NCBI GenBank assembly: GCA_951640165.1 | Contig: OX621242.1 | Location: forward strand, 26,656,001-26,720,000 | From: Pseudoips prasinana | Taxonomy: Eukaryota; Arthropoda; Insecta; Lepidoptera; Nolidae | Length of the DNA: 64,000 nt | Direction: 5' to 3' | Shown here: one piece after another, positions 12,401 to 21,649 of the stretch | Layout of the letters: each line of letters begins with the position of its first letter | Numbering within the stretch: the first letter of the stretch is position 1 | Translations under genes and position numbers: made by a program | The notes under the pieces: model-generated | Seen by the model: only the letters and a program-made list of their open reading frames with translations | The model's database searches: none | What the model was told of the DNA's origin: nothing

Positions 12401-13585
12401 TGCTTACCGTAATGTATAGAGCACACTGTTGAGGAAACAAGTGTTCCCCAGGTTGGATAATGTAGCAATGGGGGTTTTTTGCTGGGTGTTACCCGCATAC
12501 TGACTATCTGATGTGTGATGGCCATTCAACATGGCAGAGCTCGGTGTTGGCTGCTCCAATATTATGAGCTCTTGTTCTAACACTTTTTCTGAAAATTGGG
12601 TTTATAACTTAAGAATATAAAATATTATATTATTATGACACATTTTTTTTTTGTAAAAGTAAATTTGATACTACTCATTTGTCATGAACTGTTAGGATCA
12701 TTGTGGCATAAAAAATCCATTTCTATGTAATGATTTGAATTCAATATAAGTATTATATTGTATATATGCTCAGCCTTAAGTGCATGAAGACTTGTATTCA
12801 AGTTTAACATGACTGTACATTTGAGTCTGTCTGTAGCTCCCAAATATCTGAACAAAGATTTTATTTGAAAGCCAGTTTAGATAGTTGTTTGAGAAAACCC
12901 CAATATAAAATAGGGATAGCAGTAATAACAGCTATCCCTATTTTATATTGGGGTTTTTATCAGTTTTCATCTGTGACTACAGTTTTCACAACACTATGGA
13001 ATATTTGTCATTAATAGTAATAATGAAGGCTTATATTTTATAACACTGAGAACATTTTGCTTAATTAAAATATATATATACACTATGAAATTTTAGAGCT
13101 ATGAACATTTTTGTTTTAAGTAAGCTCTAAACAAATGTTGCAATTCTCAAATTAGAATATATATGCCTGAATTTATGTCTTATTGATGCAAAGCCATTGC
13201 ACCTATAAAGCATATAATTCTAGTGATTAAATAAATTCTAGTGATTAAATAAAACACTGGGGAATTGTAATCGACGGTGGTGATACCGGTAAATAACACA
13301 ATACGTACCTGCTGGTTTAGATGTCTCACTTAGAGGCTTCAGTCTCTTAGCTGCTGAGAGAGTATTCGAGTATATGCCCTTCAACGGCCTCTTCACTGGC
13401 TTGTTCTCTTTATTATTGCTAGTAGATGGCTTAAAAGGGGCACTGTTCTCCTTCGGTTTCTCCCTTAGTTTCCCAATGTCGTTGCTCAATAAACCTGCAT
13501 TATTCCTATTTAGTGACAGAGTAAATCTTGATTTATCGACTCCTTTTTTCGTATCCGTCACAGAGTTAACTGGCATCTTCAGCAT
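287..13585 (-). CDS. USP1: USP1-like ubiquitin-specific protease, nine exons, 3' end off window
   Basis: A cysteine protease of the USP family that removes ubiquitin from substrates. Vertebrate USP1, with UAF1/WDR48, acts on FANCD2 and PCNA in the nucleus. Coding exons, 5' to 3': 13585-13309, 12588-12408, 10767-10560, 8950-8800, 8385-8268, 7743-7544, 3717-3557, 2842-2640, 451-287. All junctions are GT-AG and all phases fit, giving 554 codons plus 2 bases. Visible motifs: Cys box NLGNTCFLNS (Cys about 143), QQDAHELL (276-283), CLEC (387-390) and CGRC (435-438) zinc ribbon, LVLQLKRF, and His box GGHYVAYARD (His about 518). QQDAHELLVCILDNIRETC resembles USP1 more than other USPs, as far as I can recall the human protein. 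The N-terminal 130 residues look disordered and basic. The catalytic Asp/Asn exon lies beyond position 1. Introns range from about 0.4 to 3.8 kb and carry many transposons. Confidence 0.92.
899..2204 (+). pseudogene. Disrupted DD82E mariner transposase
   Basis: It begins at the ATG at 899 (MASLGKRGKPLRGQSRQ) and hits a stop near 998. Further stops follow, a fold-back insertion at 1188-1244, and then recognisable blocks: 1301-1522 (NIVYMDESYIHPT, first catalytic Asp), 1646-1983 (VIDHAPYHN and PYHPDFNPIE) and 1985-2204 (LKGYVASRNVGMN to the C-terminus). At least one frameshift lies near 1525-1640 and one near 1985. Not functional as it stands. Confidence 0.85.
1188..1244. repeat. Fold-back palindrome inside the transposase
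   Basis: Arms of 27 bases (1188-1214 and 1218-1244), 26/27 matching, with a 3-base loop. The left arm is normal transposase coding sequence (LRFNKLPT). The right arm is its inverted copy and breaks the frame before KLKAKLSEA resumes. Confidence 0.88.
2640..2842 (-). CDS. USP1: USP1-like exon 8 (second CxxC, LKRF block)
   Basis: It is 203 bases, phase 0 in and phase 2 out. It opens YWCGRC, completing the zinc ribbon directly from exon 7 (LRDQNK-YWCGRC). It then gives LPRLLVLQLKRFSGG, the USP substrate-cleft strand. Codons are strikingly GC-rich compared with the flanking introns. The donor GTACACC follows 2640, and a mariner element ends only 63 bases further on. Confidence 0.9.
2843..3556. 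other. USP1-like intron 7, nothing else recognised
   Basis: AT-rich intron between exons 7 and 8. No repeat family or RNA gene that I can name. Confidence 0.6.
3557..3717 (-). CDS. USP1: USP1-like exon 7 (first zinc-ribbon CxxC)
   Basis: It is 161 bases, phase 1 in and phase 0 out. It encodes TMVVRTMCLECEAVTEKAQ and VPVTDDDTEDEPF, matching the USP 'VLRTRCLECE...VPV' block. Cys 387 and 390 form half of the zinc ribbon. The donor GTGAGC follows 3557. Confidence 0.9.
3718..5598. other. Left part of USP1-like intron 6
   Basis: A moderately GC-rich, frame-open stretch at 3851-4153 (100 codons, minus) matches no family I know and has no neighbouring coding support. Another GC-rich patch lies at 5000-5090. 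Both look like old mobile-element remnants. The rest is AT-rich and unassigned. Confidence 0.45.
5603..5768 (+). repeat. tRNA-headed SINE, fragment
   Basis: An A-box-like GGCTCTAGCGGCA at the start and a B-box-like GTGTTCGATTTCC at 5643-5655, followed by an unrelated body. It looks like a worn tRNA-derived SINE, different from the other SINE heads in the window. Confidence 0.5.
5775..5817. repeat. Perfect 18-bp palindrome, 7-base loop
   Basis: Arms 5775-5792 and 5800-5817 are perfect inverted copies (TATTACCACGTAATGGGG). No TSD or element body is seen around it. Confidence 0.85.
6318..6396. repeat. 36-bp fold-back palindrome
   Basis: Arms of about 36 bases (6318-6353 and 6361-6396) with a short mismatch patch and a 7-base loop. 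The core ATGGTTTTCTGGGCCCATTT is identical in both arms. Confidence 0.85.
6840..7035. repeat. LINE-tail-like fragment with ACAGACGGACAGACGG
   Basis: The motif at about 6970-6987 and the following GGGTTGCGTTTTGG resemble a common insect retrotransposon tail. Only a fragment; no ORF. Confidence 0.35.
7544..7743 (-). CDS. USP1: USP1-like exon 6 (charged insert)
   Basis: It is 200 bases, phase 2 in and phase 1 out. It encodes a Lys/Glu/Pro-rich insert (NLRKSWKKRKEVKDKRA) ending GWDFVADDFEG. The end corresponds to the segment before the zinc-ribbon Cys pair in USP1. USP1 proteins carry long disordered inserts here. The donor GTAAG follows 7544. Confidence 0.87.
8268..8385 (-). CDS. USP1: USP1-like exon 5 (QQDAHE motif)
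   Basis: It is 118 bases, phase 1 in and phase 2 out. It encodes GNRQQDAHELLVCILD followed by NIRETCRALSARAS. The QQDAHE signature is a core USP motif and ILDNIRETC is the USP1-like part. The donor GTAACA follows 8268. Confidence 0.9.
8600..8715 (+). repeat. LINE/SINE 3' end fragment
   Basis: Contains GGAGGCTTTTGTCCAGCAGTG, a motif shared with the LINE 3' ends at 25855, 30590 and 61376. Worn fragment inside USP1-like intron 4. Confidence 0.45.
8800..8950 (-). CDS. USP1: USP1-like exon 4
   Basis: It is 151 bases, starting in phase 0 with IATEKLHETYFNLRAAE and ending FLAALRDVNSTFEG. The end aligns with the human USP1 stretch that precedes its QHDAQE motif. The donor GTATG follows 8800, phase 1. 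The exon contains no Met in frame, so a Met-to-stop ORF search would miss it. Confidence 0.87.
8951..10030. other. USP1-like intron 3, left part
   Basis: AT-rich intron. A short TGATATGATGATGATTATG stretch near 9870 is a probable LINE tail. Nothing else recognised. Confidence 0.45.
10037..10270 (-). repeat. 5S rRNA-like SINE, worn copy
   Basis: The same family as 25456-25690 and 41691-41934, here with the 5S-like part on the minus strand. Read that way it gives a worn version of the GAGGTTAAG...GGTCAG...GATGGGTGACC series. Located in intron 3 of the USP1-like gene. Confidence 0.6.
10560..10767 (-). CDS. USP1: USP1-like exon 3
   Basis: It is 208 bases and opens with the single base that completes the Arg codon of LYTLR-YAPRFLHNLHHLV, so the Cys-box helix continues across the splice. 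The rest is Ser/Leu-rich linker ending SGKSKIQ. The donor GTAAAA follows 10560, phase 0. Confidence 0.88.
11111..11167. repeat. 24-bp palindrome, 9-base loop
   Basis: Arms 11111-11134 and 11144-11167 match at 23 of 24 positions. It lies in an intron of the USP1-like gene. Confidence 0.85.
11625..11885 (+). repeat. SINE head plus LINE-tail-like sequence
   Basis: 11625-11722 is a worn copy of the main tRNA-headed SINE (B-box GTGGGTTCGAC). 11725-11885 resembles a widespread arthropod LINE tail (AAAGTTTGTGAGTGTGTATG then TTTGGTATAGAG). Confidence 0.5.
11949..12205 (-). repeat. tRNA-headed SINE (main family)
   Basis: A near full-length minus-strand copy. Tail motif GGATCAGATGGC and (ATT)n lie at the left end. 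The B-box GGTTGTGAGTTCGATTCCC lies near 12146-12164 and the head at the right end. It aligns with copies at 19027-19278 and 43383-43625. Confidence 0.75.
12408..12588 (-). CDS. USP1: USP1-like exon 2 (Cys box)
   Basis: The acceptor AG is at 12589-12590 and the donor GTAAGC follows 12408. It is 181 bases, phase 1 in and phase 2 out. It carries NLGNTCFLNSVLYTLR, the USP Cys box with the nucleophile at about residue 143. Short linker sequence precedes the catalytic domain. Confidence 0.9.
12894..12957. repeat. Perfect 27-bp palindrome, 10-base loop
   Basis: Arms 12894-12920 and 12931-12957 are identical inverted copies over 27 bases. In USP1-like intron 1. Confidence 0.92.
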
Positions 13586-13587
13586 AC
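13309..13587 (-). CDS. USP1: USP1-like exon 1 (first coding exon)
   Basis: The acceptor is at 13588 and the ATG at 13585-13583, two bases into the exon, so an untranslated exon must lie upstream. A second ATG follows three codons later. It encodes residues 1-92, a Lys/Ser/Asn-rich, probably disordered tail. Two KEN tripeptides (residues 45-47 and 59-61) resemble APC/C-Cdh1 degrons. The donor GTACGT follows 13309, leaving phase 1. Confidence 0.82.
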
Positions 13588-13701
13588 CTGGAATTAGAGC
13601 ACGTAAGAAGTAGGAATAGTAAATTACAGGGGCCACTTCGCAACTTTCTCATGGCATGTCAAGGATATCGTCTATATCACTATAACACCAGTATTACTTA
13701 C

Positions 13702-13900
13702 GTAAACTTCTTCATTAGATATATTGACTTACATTATAATGTAAGGCAATGTAGACCGTTTTGGTATCATTTATTTATATCAGCAAAAAAAATATAATTT
13801 ATTATTTCCCAATAGCAAGTCAGCCATATTGGTTTATTTGATTGACGATGATCGACGTCCGTAGTCCGTGGTCCGACGTCCAGTCGATTTCTAGTAGTCT
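13702..13900 (-). other. Possible untranslated first exon of the USP1-like gene
   Basis: Exon 1 begins with an acceptor two bases before its ATG, so a non-coding exon is required. The best donor upstream is a GTAAGT at 13701-13696, which would give a 114-base intron. The transcription start cannot be fixed from sequence; the right limit given here is arbitrary. Confidence 0.3.
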
Positions 13901-14035
13901 ATGGTTGGCTCATAGAGGTGTCCTCTGGTTATCGATTCCTTATACTTTATTGTCAGGAAAGAAAAAGGGGGGAAAAGGAACAAAACGCAGAGAACTTATA
14001 ATACACAAAAACGTTTAGGTATTCATAGTAAAAAT

Positions 14036-14470
14036 ATAAATCACTAGCAGCTCACCCCGGCTTTGCACGGGTATTAAACAAACATTTGAAACGTTATATA
14101 ATTTTTTACGCACACGCTCTCCCATACATACTTTCTCGTTTTTGCGTGGGGTCATTAAAAAAGAGTAAAATGAAGAAAAATTCACTACGTTATTACAGGA
14201 TTCCAAGTTCGCGTCGCGTAATCAACGTAGTGCGCCCGGGCGCTGATGTCACTAGTGTCGTGTGTACCGACAGTTTCGTAAAGGAAAATGAAAAATATCA
14301 AGACCTTGCGAGGGTAGATACCGAAACCCGAGCTTCACGGAGACGACGCTGCCGAGCCACACCAGCTGGTGCAATACATGCCGAAACGTCGGGTAACCAA
14401 GGTAATGACTTACCTAAATCTTTATCGCGATGAGACCCGTGTCCACAGTATATAAAAATGTGTACAAATC
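14036..14470. repeat. Probable retroelement remnants
   Basis: 14045-14070 (GCTCACCCCGGCTTTGCACG) resembles the start of a widespread RTE-like tail. ATGCCGAAACGTCGGGTAA at 14378-14396 resembles the 3' region of Penelope-like elements. The frame 14086-14433 is open but matches no protein I know. Confidence 0.35.
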
Positions 14471-14593
14471 GCGAAAGTTTAAAAACATTAAATTATATTT
14501 TTTGGGTTCTTTTTAGTATTACATTTTCTTTATTTAATTTTTATTTTGTATAAACTTTATATATATATATATATATACTTTACTTTCTCTGCT

Positions 14594-14684
14594 CCTGAAA
14601 ATCAATTTATTGAGTCAGAGCTTCCCCGTAAACGATATTTGATATTAATTTATTTTGTGGCAGCAAAATAAATTGATTTTCAGG
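14594..14684. repeat. 18-bp inverted repeat, 55-base spacer
   Basis: CCTGAAAATCAATTTATT at 14594-14611 is repeated inverted at 14667-14684. A (TA)n tract lies just left (about 14563-14577). It could be the ends of a very small MITE. Confidence 0.7.
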
Positions 14685-14701
14685 ATCTCCAACCCGCAAT
14701 A

Positions 14702-15125
14702 GACCAACATACAGTTAGCCATGAGTAAAATATTCTTTTCGTAGGTCAATCCCTACTAATTCGAAAGTTTGGCCTTGGGACTTGTTGATAGTTAGGGCGA
14801 AAGATGTTTTCACCGGAAATTGAAAGCGTTTAAATGGGATCGGCAGATCACTTGGGATCATCGGAATACTCGGTATAAAAGCTAGTTGACCAGCTGCTGC
14901 TGGGCCGGTGATAATGGTTGCTAAAATTAAATTGTCCTTCAATTCTTTATATTATTATTCAAATAAGCAGCCTCGTCCCGTTGTACATGCTTGGAGGGCT
15001 TAAATTCCTCAAAAGCATAATTGGAATTTCGATTTTTAAAGTGAATTCATGTGGTGGCAGTCCAGAAGGGTTTAATGAATTTAAAACCTCCTGGGGATAA
15101 TGGACTGCGTCTTCGGTATTAGTCA
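14702..15125 (-). pseudogene. Helitron RepHel helicase C-terminal remnant
   Basis: Minus-strand reading gives, in order, [32 protein letters not shown] (about 15060-14960) and, in another frame, DNLILATIITGPAAAGQ and SFALTINKSQGQTFELVGI (14942-14715). These are the last motifs of the PIF1-like helicase of Helitron rolling-circle transposons. The fragment is frameshifted, and neither the Rep domain nor Helitron ends were found. Confidence 0.8.
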
Positions 15126-16235
15126 CGGTGTCTATCGATTTTTATCTTTTTATTTGTCCGCTAACTTTTTGAATAATTAGATTGTTTATTTCGTTGACAC
15201 TATCATTCCTGGGTGACACTGTTGTCATAGAACACAACCAATGAAAGTTCTTTTCTTGCAAATCGCCTGCATCGCTTATTATCATCGTGGTGGTGTGTTA
15301 CCTAGCGGCGTGAGCGGCGACCATGCGATATTTTTCAAATAACTTACATTTTTAAACATGTGATATCTTTTGAATGGGATGTCCAAATTAAACATACAAA
15401 AAGTTATATACCTAATGGCATCGAAGCAGACTTAAATATGAAGTCATTTTTGATAAGGATTTATTCCAAAGTATAAATATAAGAGCTTTTATAGCGGTGG
15501 CTATTATATATACCTACTTTTTAAAATGAAAAAAACACTTATTGTGACATAACTATAATAGTTAGACATATGTTGTTGCGATATTTTTTGTAGATAATTA
15601 TATGTTCTACAAAGACGTAGTACATTATTTTGTTCTATAATCAATAGTTTTCGCAGCGCACGCAATGTAAGAAACTTATTTGGTATATTTTTCACACCTT
15701 GGGTTACATTATTGGAGTTTTAGTACAAATCCCTAACTTTTTTGAAAATTTAAAAGTATAATGTTCACCGGAGATAGTGTAGCTTCCCAACAGTGAAAGA
15801 ATTTCGGAGCCTATTCATTACAAACAAACAAAAAAACAATCAAATCTTTCCTCTTTATAATATTAGTGTAGATGTAAGTATTATAACGGACTAATATTGT
15901 TTTGTTACCGTATTTGATGTGGTACTGCCTTTATGTACTGCATTGTGAGCTTGATAAGCACACGTATGATGTGATCTCGGCCGATTTCAGCCACGGCGAC
16001 CGCTTTAGAAGCCAATATTATTAGAAAAAGTCCTCTGACATTGCGGGCATGTGAGCACACCTTTGTAACAATTGCGCTTTGTTATAATCGCCACAGGTGG
16101 TCTGGCTTTCGATTCATCGCGCTTGGCATACAGCTCAGCGCGCCTTCCAGTGACATTTCTCAATTAATTAAGGCTAACATTGAATAGATCAATGTAATTT
16201 ACATAAGTAGTTAGGCGAGTTTACAATTTATTATG
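15126..16235. other. AT-rich region, no gene seen
   Basis: No recognisable coding sequence. 15980-16140 has a GC-richer patch (TTTCAGCCACGGC) that also occurs near 6635, suggesting an old dispersed repeat. Confidence 0.4.
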
Positions 16236-16555
16236 TTACTAGCTGTGCCCCGCGATTTACCCGCGTTAAACTTTATAAATTATCACAGCTCCTCCCCCGT
16301 AGGTGATAGCGTGATAATATGCAGCCTATATGTTGACCCGACCTCTTAGTAATAATCATTCAAAATTTGAAGTAAATCCATGCAGTCCTTTTAGAGTTTA
16401 GCCCGGACATACATACAGACAAACAGACACACAGACAAAAATTCTAAAAACTATATTTTTGGCTTCGCTATCGACTGTAGATCTCGTCCCAAGTATCCTT
16501 TTAATAAAATATTCAATGTACAGTTTTGACTTTCCTACGATTTTATTATATGTAT
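16236..16555 (+). repeat. RTE-like retrotransposon 3' tail
   Basis: Starts CTAGCTGTGCCCCGCGATTT and contains a run of CAGACA motifs (about 16410-16435), ending near TATGTATAGATA. This layout is that of a very common arthropod non-LTR tail. A second partial copy starts at 19494. No ORF. Confidence 0.55.
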
Positions 16556-16755
16556 AGATAACTTGGATATTCTAAATAACTTAAGATGTAAAAGTAAAAT
16601 ACTCTAAATAGTACCTACACCGTAATATAAAATTAAAATTGACATACATTAATTAGGTACAAAGGGCGGTCTCATTGCTACTGCGATTTCTTCCAGACAA
16701 ACAATGTATGGAGTGGATAGACGAAGAAAAGGGGAAACTGAGTAGAAAGGTCTAC

Positions 16756-17876
16756 CATAGCTGGGCACCGTTAATCAAATAGTTAACTTCGTTAATCGTT
16801 AATCCGCTACAAAAAAAGTTAGCTTCGTTAAACGTTAAAGCGTTACATTTCGGAAGAATTAACGGAAGTTAACGTTAATCGTTAATCCGTTAATAAGTGT
16901 AAACTTGCATTTTTATATTATCTTTGCATTAGTGAAATTATAAAACCTATTGGTTTAGGTTCTGGAAGTTAACAGGATAGGAACAAAACAAAATACTTGT
17001 ATAATTCAAATGTGTAATTTAATCGTCGGGCATTAGGTGCATATTCCCCTTCATGAGCAAAAGTCTCCACAGACAACAGAAGGGAATATAGGGAAAAGTT
17101 AAGCACCCAGTCATCTGAACTGATGCTGCCAGAAAGACTCGAAGATGATACTTTGCCAAAGCATGTGCGAGAAACTATCACAAATATTTTTTTCCAAATT
17201 CAGTTATGCAAACCTCTACAGATGATGAAGAACCTCCAGCCGAGAAAAGACGGCATCGTACTTTTTGCAGGAATAAAAAAAAAGATTGTCTAAGATAACA
17301 TGCGCCAAATGCAGTTTACGACAAATACAAAAAAAATTGGTTTCTATGTCTATGGAATCAAATTTGGAGCCAAATATTGTAATTTTGTCTGATTATTTTT
17401 TAGTTGATTAGATCATAAGAAATAATTTTATTACTTTGTGAGAAAAAATATATTATTTTGTGATTTTAATTTGCTGTAAACGGAAGACTGCAAATTTTTT
17501 TGTTTTTGTCTCGAGGTTTTTGATTTAACTTTAATGTTTCAAATATATAAATAAATTAACTAATAAAGTTTTTTTTATTATTAGTTCAATACCCTCACAT
17601 TGAACTATCAGGTTAATAAATACAATAAAATAGTAATCAATAATAAAAACATGTAAATGTATTATGCGCTTCAGTCAGAGGCGTATTGTTATCTTCAATG
17701 GCAGTTTAAATAATGTTATCTTTCTAGGGTTAACGATTAACGGACTTCTGTATATTATCGGAAGTTAACGTATCCGTTAACATTTTTAAAAGTTAACTTA
17801 AAAGTTAATCCGTTAATCAAAATGTTAACTTCGTTAATTAACGATTAACGGATTAACGAGTTAATGCCCAGCTATG
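16756..17876. mobile_element. 1.1-kb non-autonomous DNA transposon, TIR CATAGCTGGGCA
   Basis: Ends CATAGCTGGGCA and TGCCCAGCTATG are perfect 12-bp inverted repeats, followed inside by many GTTAA/GTTAATCG sub-repeats. The flanks GGTCTAC and GGTCTAAC look like an imperfect 8-bp target duplication, as in hAT elements. A worn plus-strand coding relic (KLSTQSSE, LPERLEDD, LPKHVRETI, then CRNKKK and KITCAKCSL) resembles the cysteine-rich C-terminus of piggyBac-type transposases. End type and coding relic therefore disagree. The same family appears at 33312-39818. Confidence 0.75.
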
Positions 17877-18032
17877 GGTCTAACAATAGGTCAACTCAAT
17901 GTAAACTAACACTAAAATAAGAAACAGAAACAAATAAGATACATTTTCATAATATATATTCTTAAATACACAACTTAATAGATTGAGCTTGTCTCGTAGC
18001 GTAGCTTAGGGCGCGGGGGCGGTGCGTTCGTA

Positions 18033-18077
18033 AAATCTTTTACAGTTCAGGCGCAAAGCCTGCACTGTAAAAGATTT
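18033..18077. repeat. 20-bp palindrome, 5-base loop
   Basis: Arms 18033-18052 and 18058-18077 match at 19 of 20 positions (AAATCTTTTACAG core). Confidence 0.82.
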
Positions 18078-18170
18078 GTCGTAATAATTTGTGGAATGAT
18101 AAGATAAGATAAGTTGTTGATGCATACCGTATACATATATACAGAGAATTTTTACAAGATTAAAAAAATA

Positions 18171-18900
18171 AGGTCAACTCGGCGAAGGCCGTCCGGAGGG
18201 TAGTACACTAAGAAATACGACAAATTCTAAATAAATGACTACAAAGATGACAAACCAAGATACAAAACCTTTAAACCGTTCTAGTTTCAATAAGTACACA
18301 CAGATGGCGCTATTTATATTTGCAAGGGAAAATATGTTTTCAAAATTTTATAGGGTTTTCAACTTGCGAAAAGACCAGCACCACGTTAAAATTTAAGTGC
18401 TTTTCTTTTAATTTAACAGGATTTGTTTAGAAAAGAAGTAAGATTTATTTAGAACTTACCTACAAGTTCATTATTGAGAAATATCTTTACCCAATTATTG
18501 TATTAGAATAGTATAGGTACTTAAAACATATTTTTAACGAAGTCATTCTGATTAGAGCCTTTAATATAAAAAAAAAATATAACCACACATTAAAACGGCG
18601 TTGAAATACATACAGGCCTACGTTAAAATGTCTATATTTGCGGACGCTCTCTATTTATAGATTTAGTTACAATTAGACGGTGTTATCCGACGTGTTATGA
18701 CGTCTATTTTACAATTTATTCAAAATTAATATTTATTTAATATAATTATAATCTAAAAGTAAATTTGACGTTTTGGTTTTAATGGTCAACTAAATATATG
18801 ATCACCTAATTTAATAAAACTTGTTAAAATTTTGAAATGACTAAATTTAGCTACTGAATAATTTTTTCTATGAAGCATGACGGTCTTGCCGAGTTGACCT
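18171..18900. mobile_element. 730-bp MITE with TA duplication
   Basis: AGGTCAACTCGGCGAAGGCC at 18171 pairs with an inverted partner ending 18900 (GCCGAGTTGACCT outermost). The inner part differs by a couple of bases. TA flanks both sides (18169-18170, 18901-18902). No transposase, so a non-autonomous element, probably Tc1/mariner-driven. Confidence 0.72.
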
Positions 18901-19026
18901 TATTAAATGGAAATGTATACTTACTAAATGGTAAGAGTATTTGTTACAGAGTTCCTTAGGTCCCATAGGCCTCAAACGTGGCTGTTGCTTTGCGGCCCGA
19001 AGTCGACAGCACGGAAGTTTTATGAC

Positions 19027-19278
19027 AATAATATCCTGGGACATTATTCACATACGGCCATCTGAAACTAAGCAGAGCTTGTACTATGGAAACCAGATAA
19101 CTGATATACTACATATACTACTTTTCTATTGTAAATACATGCTTATATAGATAATTACACCCAGACTCTGGAGAAACAGACATGTTCATGCACAGAAATA
19201 TGTGTCCTGTGTGGGAATCGAACCCACGACCTGCGGCGTGAAAAGCAAGCATTTGCCAACCACCCCAACAGGCCCGTC
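19027..19278 (-). repeat. tRNA-headed SINE (main family), near complete
   Basis: Minus-strand copy. Head and B-box (GTGGGTTCGATTCCCACAC, about 19211-19229 read inverted) are at the right, tail at the left. Very close to the copies at 11949 and 43383. Confidence 0.8.
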
Positions 19279-19493
19279 TAATGTCTCATGATGACGATGA
19301 AGTTCATCGAAGTTTCCGCTAGGGGCGGTGCTAGTTGTACTGGAAAAATTGCAAGTGTCATCGAGGAAGTAAACTACATGAACTTATGGTAGAAATTTAG
19401 AAAGTAATCAACTTTGGCGGCTTCCCTCAAATTCGCCGGACGGACTGGTGGGAACAATTGGCTGTGAAGATATAACTGATATATGTAGGTACA

Positions 19494-19630
19494 AGCTGCG
19501 CCCCGCGGTATCACCCGCGTTTAAGTAGTTTTGGCGTAAAAGAGTAACAAACATACATACATACATCTATACTCAAAAACTTTCGCATTTATGTGTAGAA
19601 TGTGTACTTCTAGTGGTTCTGGCAGTGCAC
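19494..19630 (+). repeat. RTE-like tail fragment
   Basis: CTGCGCCCCGCGGTATCACCC start, as at 16236, followed by (CATA)n and a TTTCGCATTTATG motif. Confidence 0.5.
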
Positions 19631-19869
19631 GCCGGAATATCTCGCAAATGTCCTACTTACTTGACACTTATCGTCATATTTTGGACAATTCACACAATAT
19701 CTTTATAAATTGTAGCCTATGTGTTATTCTGATGTATATAACCTATATTATTATTGTAAAGTTTTATTAAAATCCATTCAGCAGATTTTACGTGAAAGAG
19801 ACAAACATCCATCCATTAACTTTCACGTTTATAATATTAATAGGATATGCACTAAATAATAATATGTAT

Positions 19870-19991
19870 GTACAAATGCCAGCGCTTCCAGATACCCCAA
19901 TCTGTCAAATTTATTTTATAGATTTTCAACTTTATCACAAAAGCATAACGTTCACTTTCAATTGGGGAGCTTGATGTGCTGGCGTTTGTAC
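19870..19991. mobile_element. 122-bp MITE, TIR GTACAnACGCCAGCAC
   Basis: GTACAAATGCCAGCGC at 19870 and the inverted ATGTGCTGGCGTTTGTAC ending 19991 form worn terminal repeats. The interior (CCAATCTGTCAAATTT, CAACTTTATnACAAAAGC) is shared with 23285-23538. Confidence 0.72.
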
Positions 19992-20045
19992 CTACCATAG
20001 AGTTAGTATACCTAAGGTACCCACACGACTAAGTATGCAACAACG

Positions 20046-20085
20046 TATCATTATTCGATTATACCTATATAATCGAATAATGATA
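20046..20085. repeat. Perfect 18-bp palindrome, 4-base loop
   Basis: Arms TATCATTATTCGATTATA 20046-20063 and inverted 20068-20085. Confidence 0.85.
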
Positions 20086-20091
20086 GAACTT

Positions 20092-21225
20092 TCTTTCAAG
20101 AGAAGGATCGTGCATAAAAGTGAATGGATGTGGGCCCTTTACCGCTATAATGAAAAAATATTGCCGTGAACCTTAGGGTCGGTGAATAGTTGTGAGCACA
20201 ATGTTATCAGTGCTCGGGCAAAGGGCTCATTTGATACGTCCCAAAGCCATTGTATAGTTACCTACTTCCTACTTTGTTAAATATTATTTAGTCCGTAGGT
20301 AGGTATAGGTATTAATAAGGTTATTCGTGAACGAGCCTTACAGTTTATTTTGGCGTATATTCTATTAACGGCTCCGCTTTTAACGTCTTTTTTAAGTTTC
20401 TAAGTAATAAGTATAATCTGTGGGTATAATATATTCGCGTATTAAGTTTATAAAACCTTTATGTTGGATCAGGGGGTTAAAGAACAGAGCGTCGCAGTTT
20501 TATATTAATTACTAACATTTAAAAATAGGTACATTAACAGCGGAGCCGTGCGCAGATATTCCGAAATGTGGGACGAAGTTTATCTAATATAGGTAAAATT
20601 AATATATGATATCAGATTGTTTTTTTTTTAATAAATTTTAATTAAATATTACATGTCAGATATTTGCATAACGAAAGGCGAATAAGGAAAGGGATTTATT
20701 ACATGAGAGCTTTGTTAAACCCATTTCTGTGCAATTTAAATAATTGATTGATATGTTTGCAGCCATCTTCGATTTAAGACTTCTTTTGTAACAGCGTCAT
20801 CAAATTAAAGGTATCCAGACGTAGTCTAGAAAGTCTCCTAGAAACCTTCATTTACAATTCCAATAGACCCAACCGTCCGGATCCAATCTTAATTTCGGTA
20901 TTAAACAAAGCCAGATCTAAATTGCTTCGGTTACCCAGTTACATAGTGTTTACTGTTTAGACTGGATCCAGCGAGTTCTGTAAGTTCCGTTCAATATTGA
21001 CATCCGATACCGCAATTGACGCCGCCTTCAATGCAAGTTGTATTTGTATTATTGGACTGACTTACTCTATACCCATCACTATACAGCAATTGGTATAGAA
21101 TAAGCTAGTAGATAATTGTTTTGGTCTTTGTTCCTAAATATCAAACGTCGATATAAAATAATGTAAGTAAACTAATGTTCTCATAATAAGTTTGAGTTCG
21201 CCCTATCTAATAATAACATAAGTAT
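20092..21225. other. AT-rich region, no gene seen
   Basis: ACGGCTCCGCT (20369-20379) and its inverted copy (20541-20551) may be the ends of a small degraded element. Nothing else supported. Confidence 0.35.
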
Positions 21226-21227
21226 TG

Positions 21228-21300
21228 TCATAGGCATCATATCAGCCAAAAGATGTAAATTGCTGGACAAAGGCTTTATTAAGGATTTCGATATTGGAAT
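21228..21300 (-). repeat. LINE 3' end fragment
   Basis: CATCATATCAGCCAAAAGAT and TTGCTGGACAAAGGC are inverted forms of the 3' end seen at 25855 and 61376. Confidence 0.5.
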
Positions 21301-21649
21301 TACGTCCATAATTTAGGCATAGGTACCTATGTCATAATAGCCACGATTGGCAGCCGGGTTGGTAATCCCAGTATAAACATAGAACACATAGAGACGCCAC
21401 TGCCACGCTGTTCGTTCTCTGGTTGGTACGGTCCTCTGGGACGATTTCCTTTCTCCATGGCAAATGAGCATTTTCTTTACTGTCACCACACAAGAGAATA
21501 AGACTAACTCTCTTGTCAACTAAACAATAAAATAAAACGTTAAATAATAAAGTTAACTAAACGTTGGTTTAAGAATAAACTTACTGTCACGTCAAGTTCA
21601 AGTCACATTCAGGTCACCTTCAAGTAACTTTTTCGTCAATCACCAAGAT

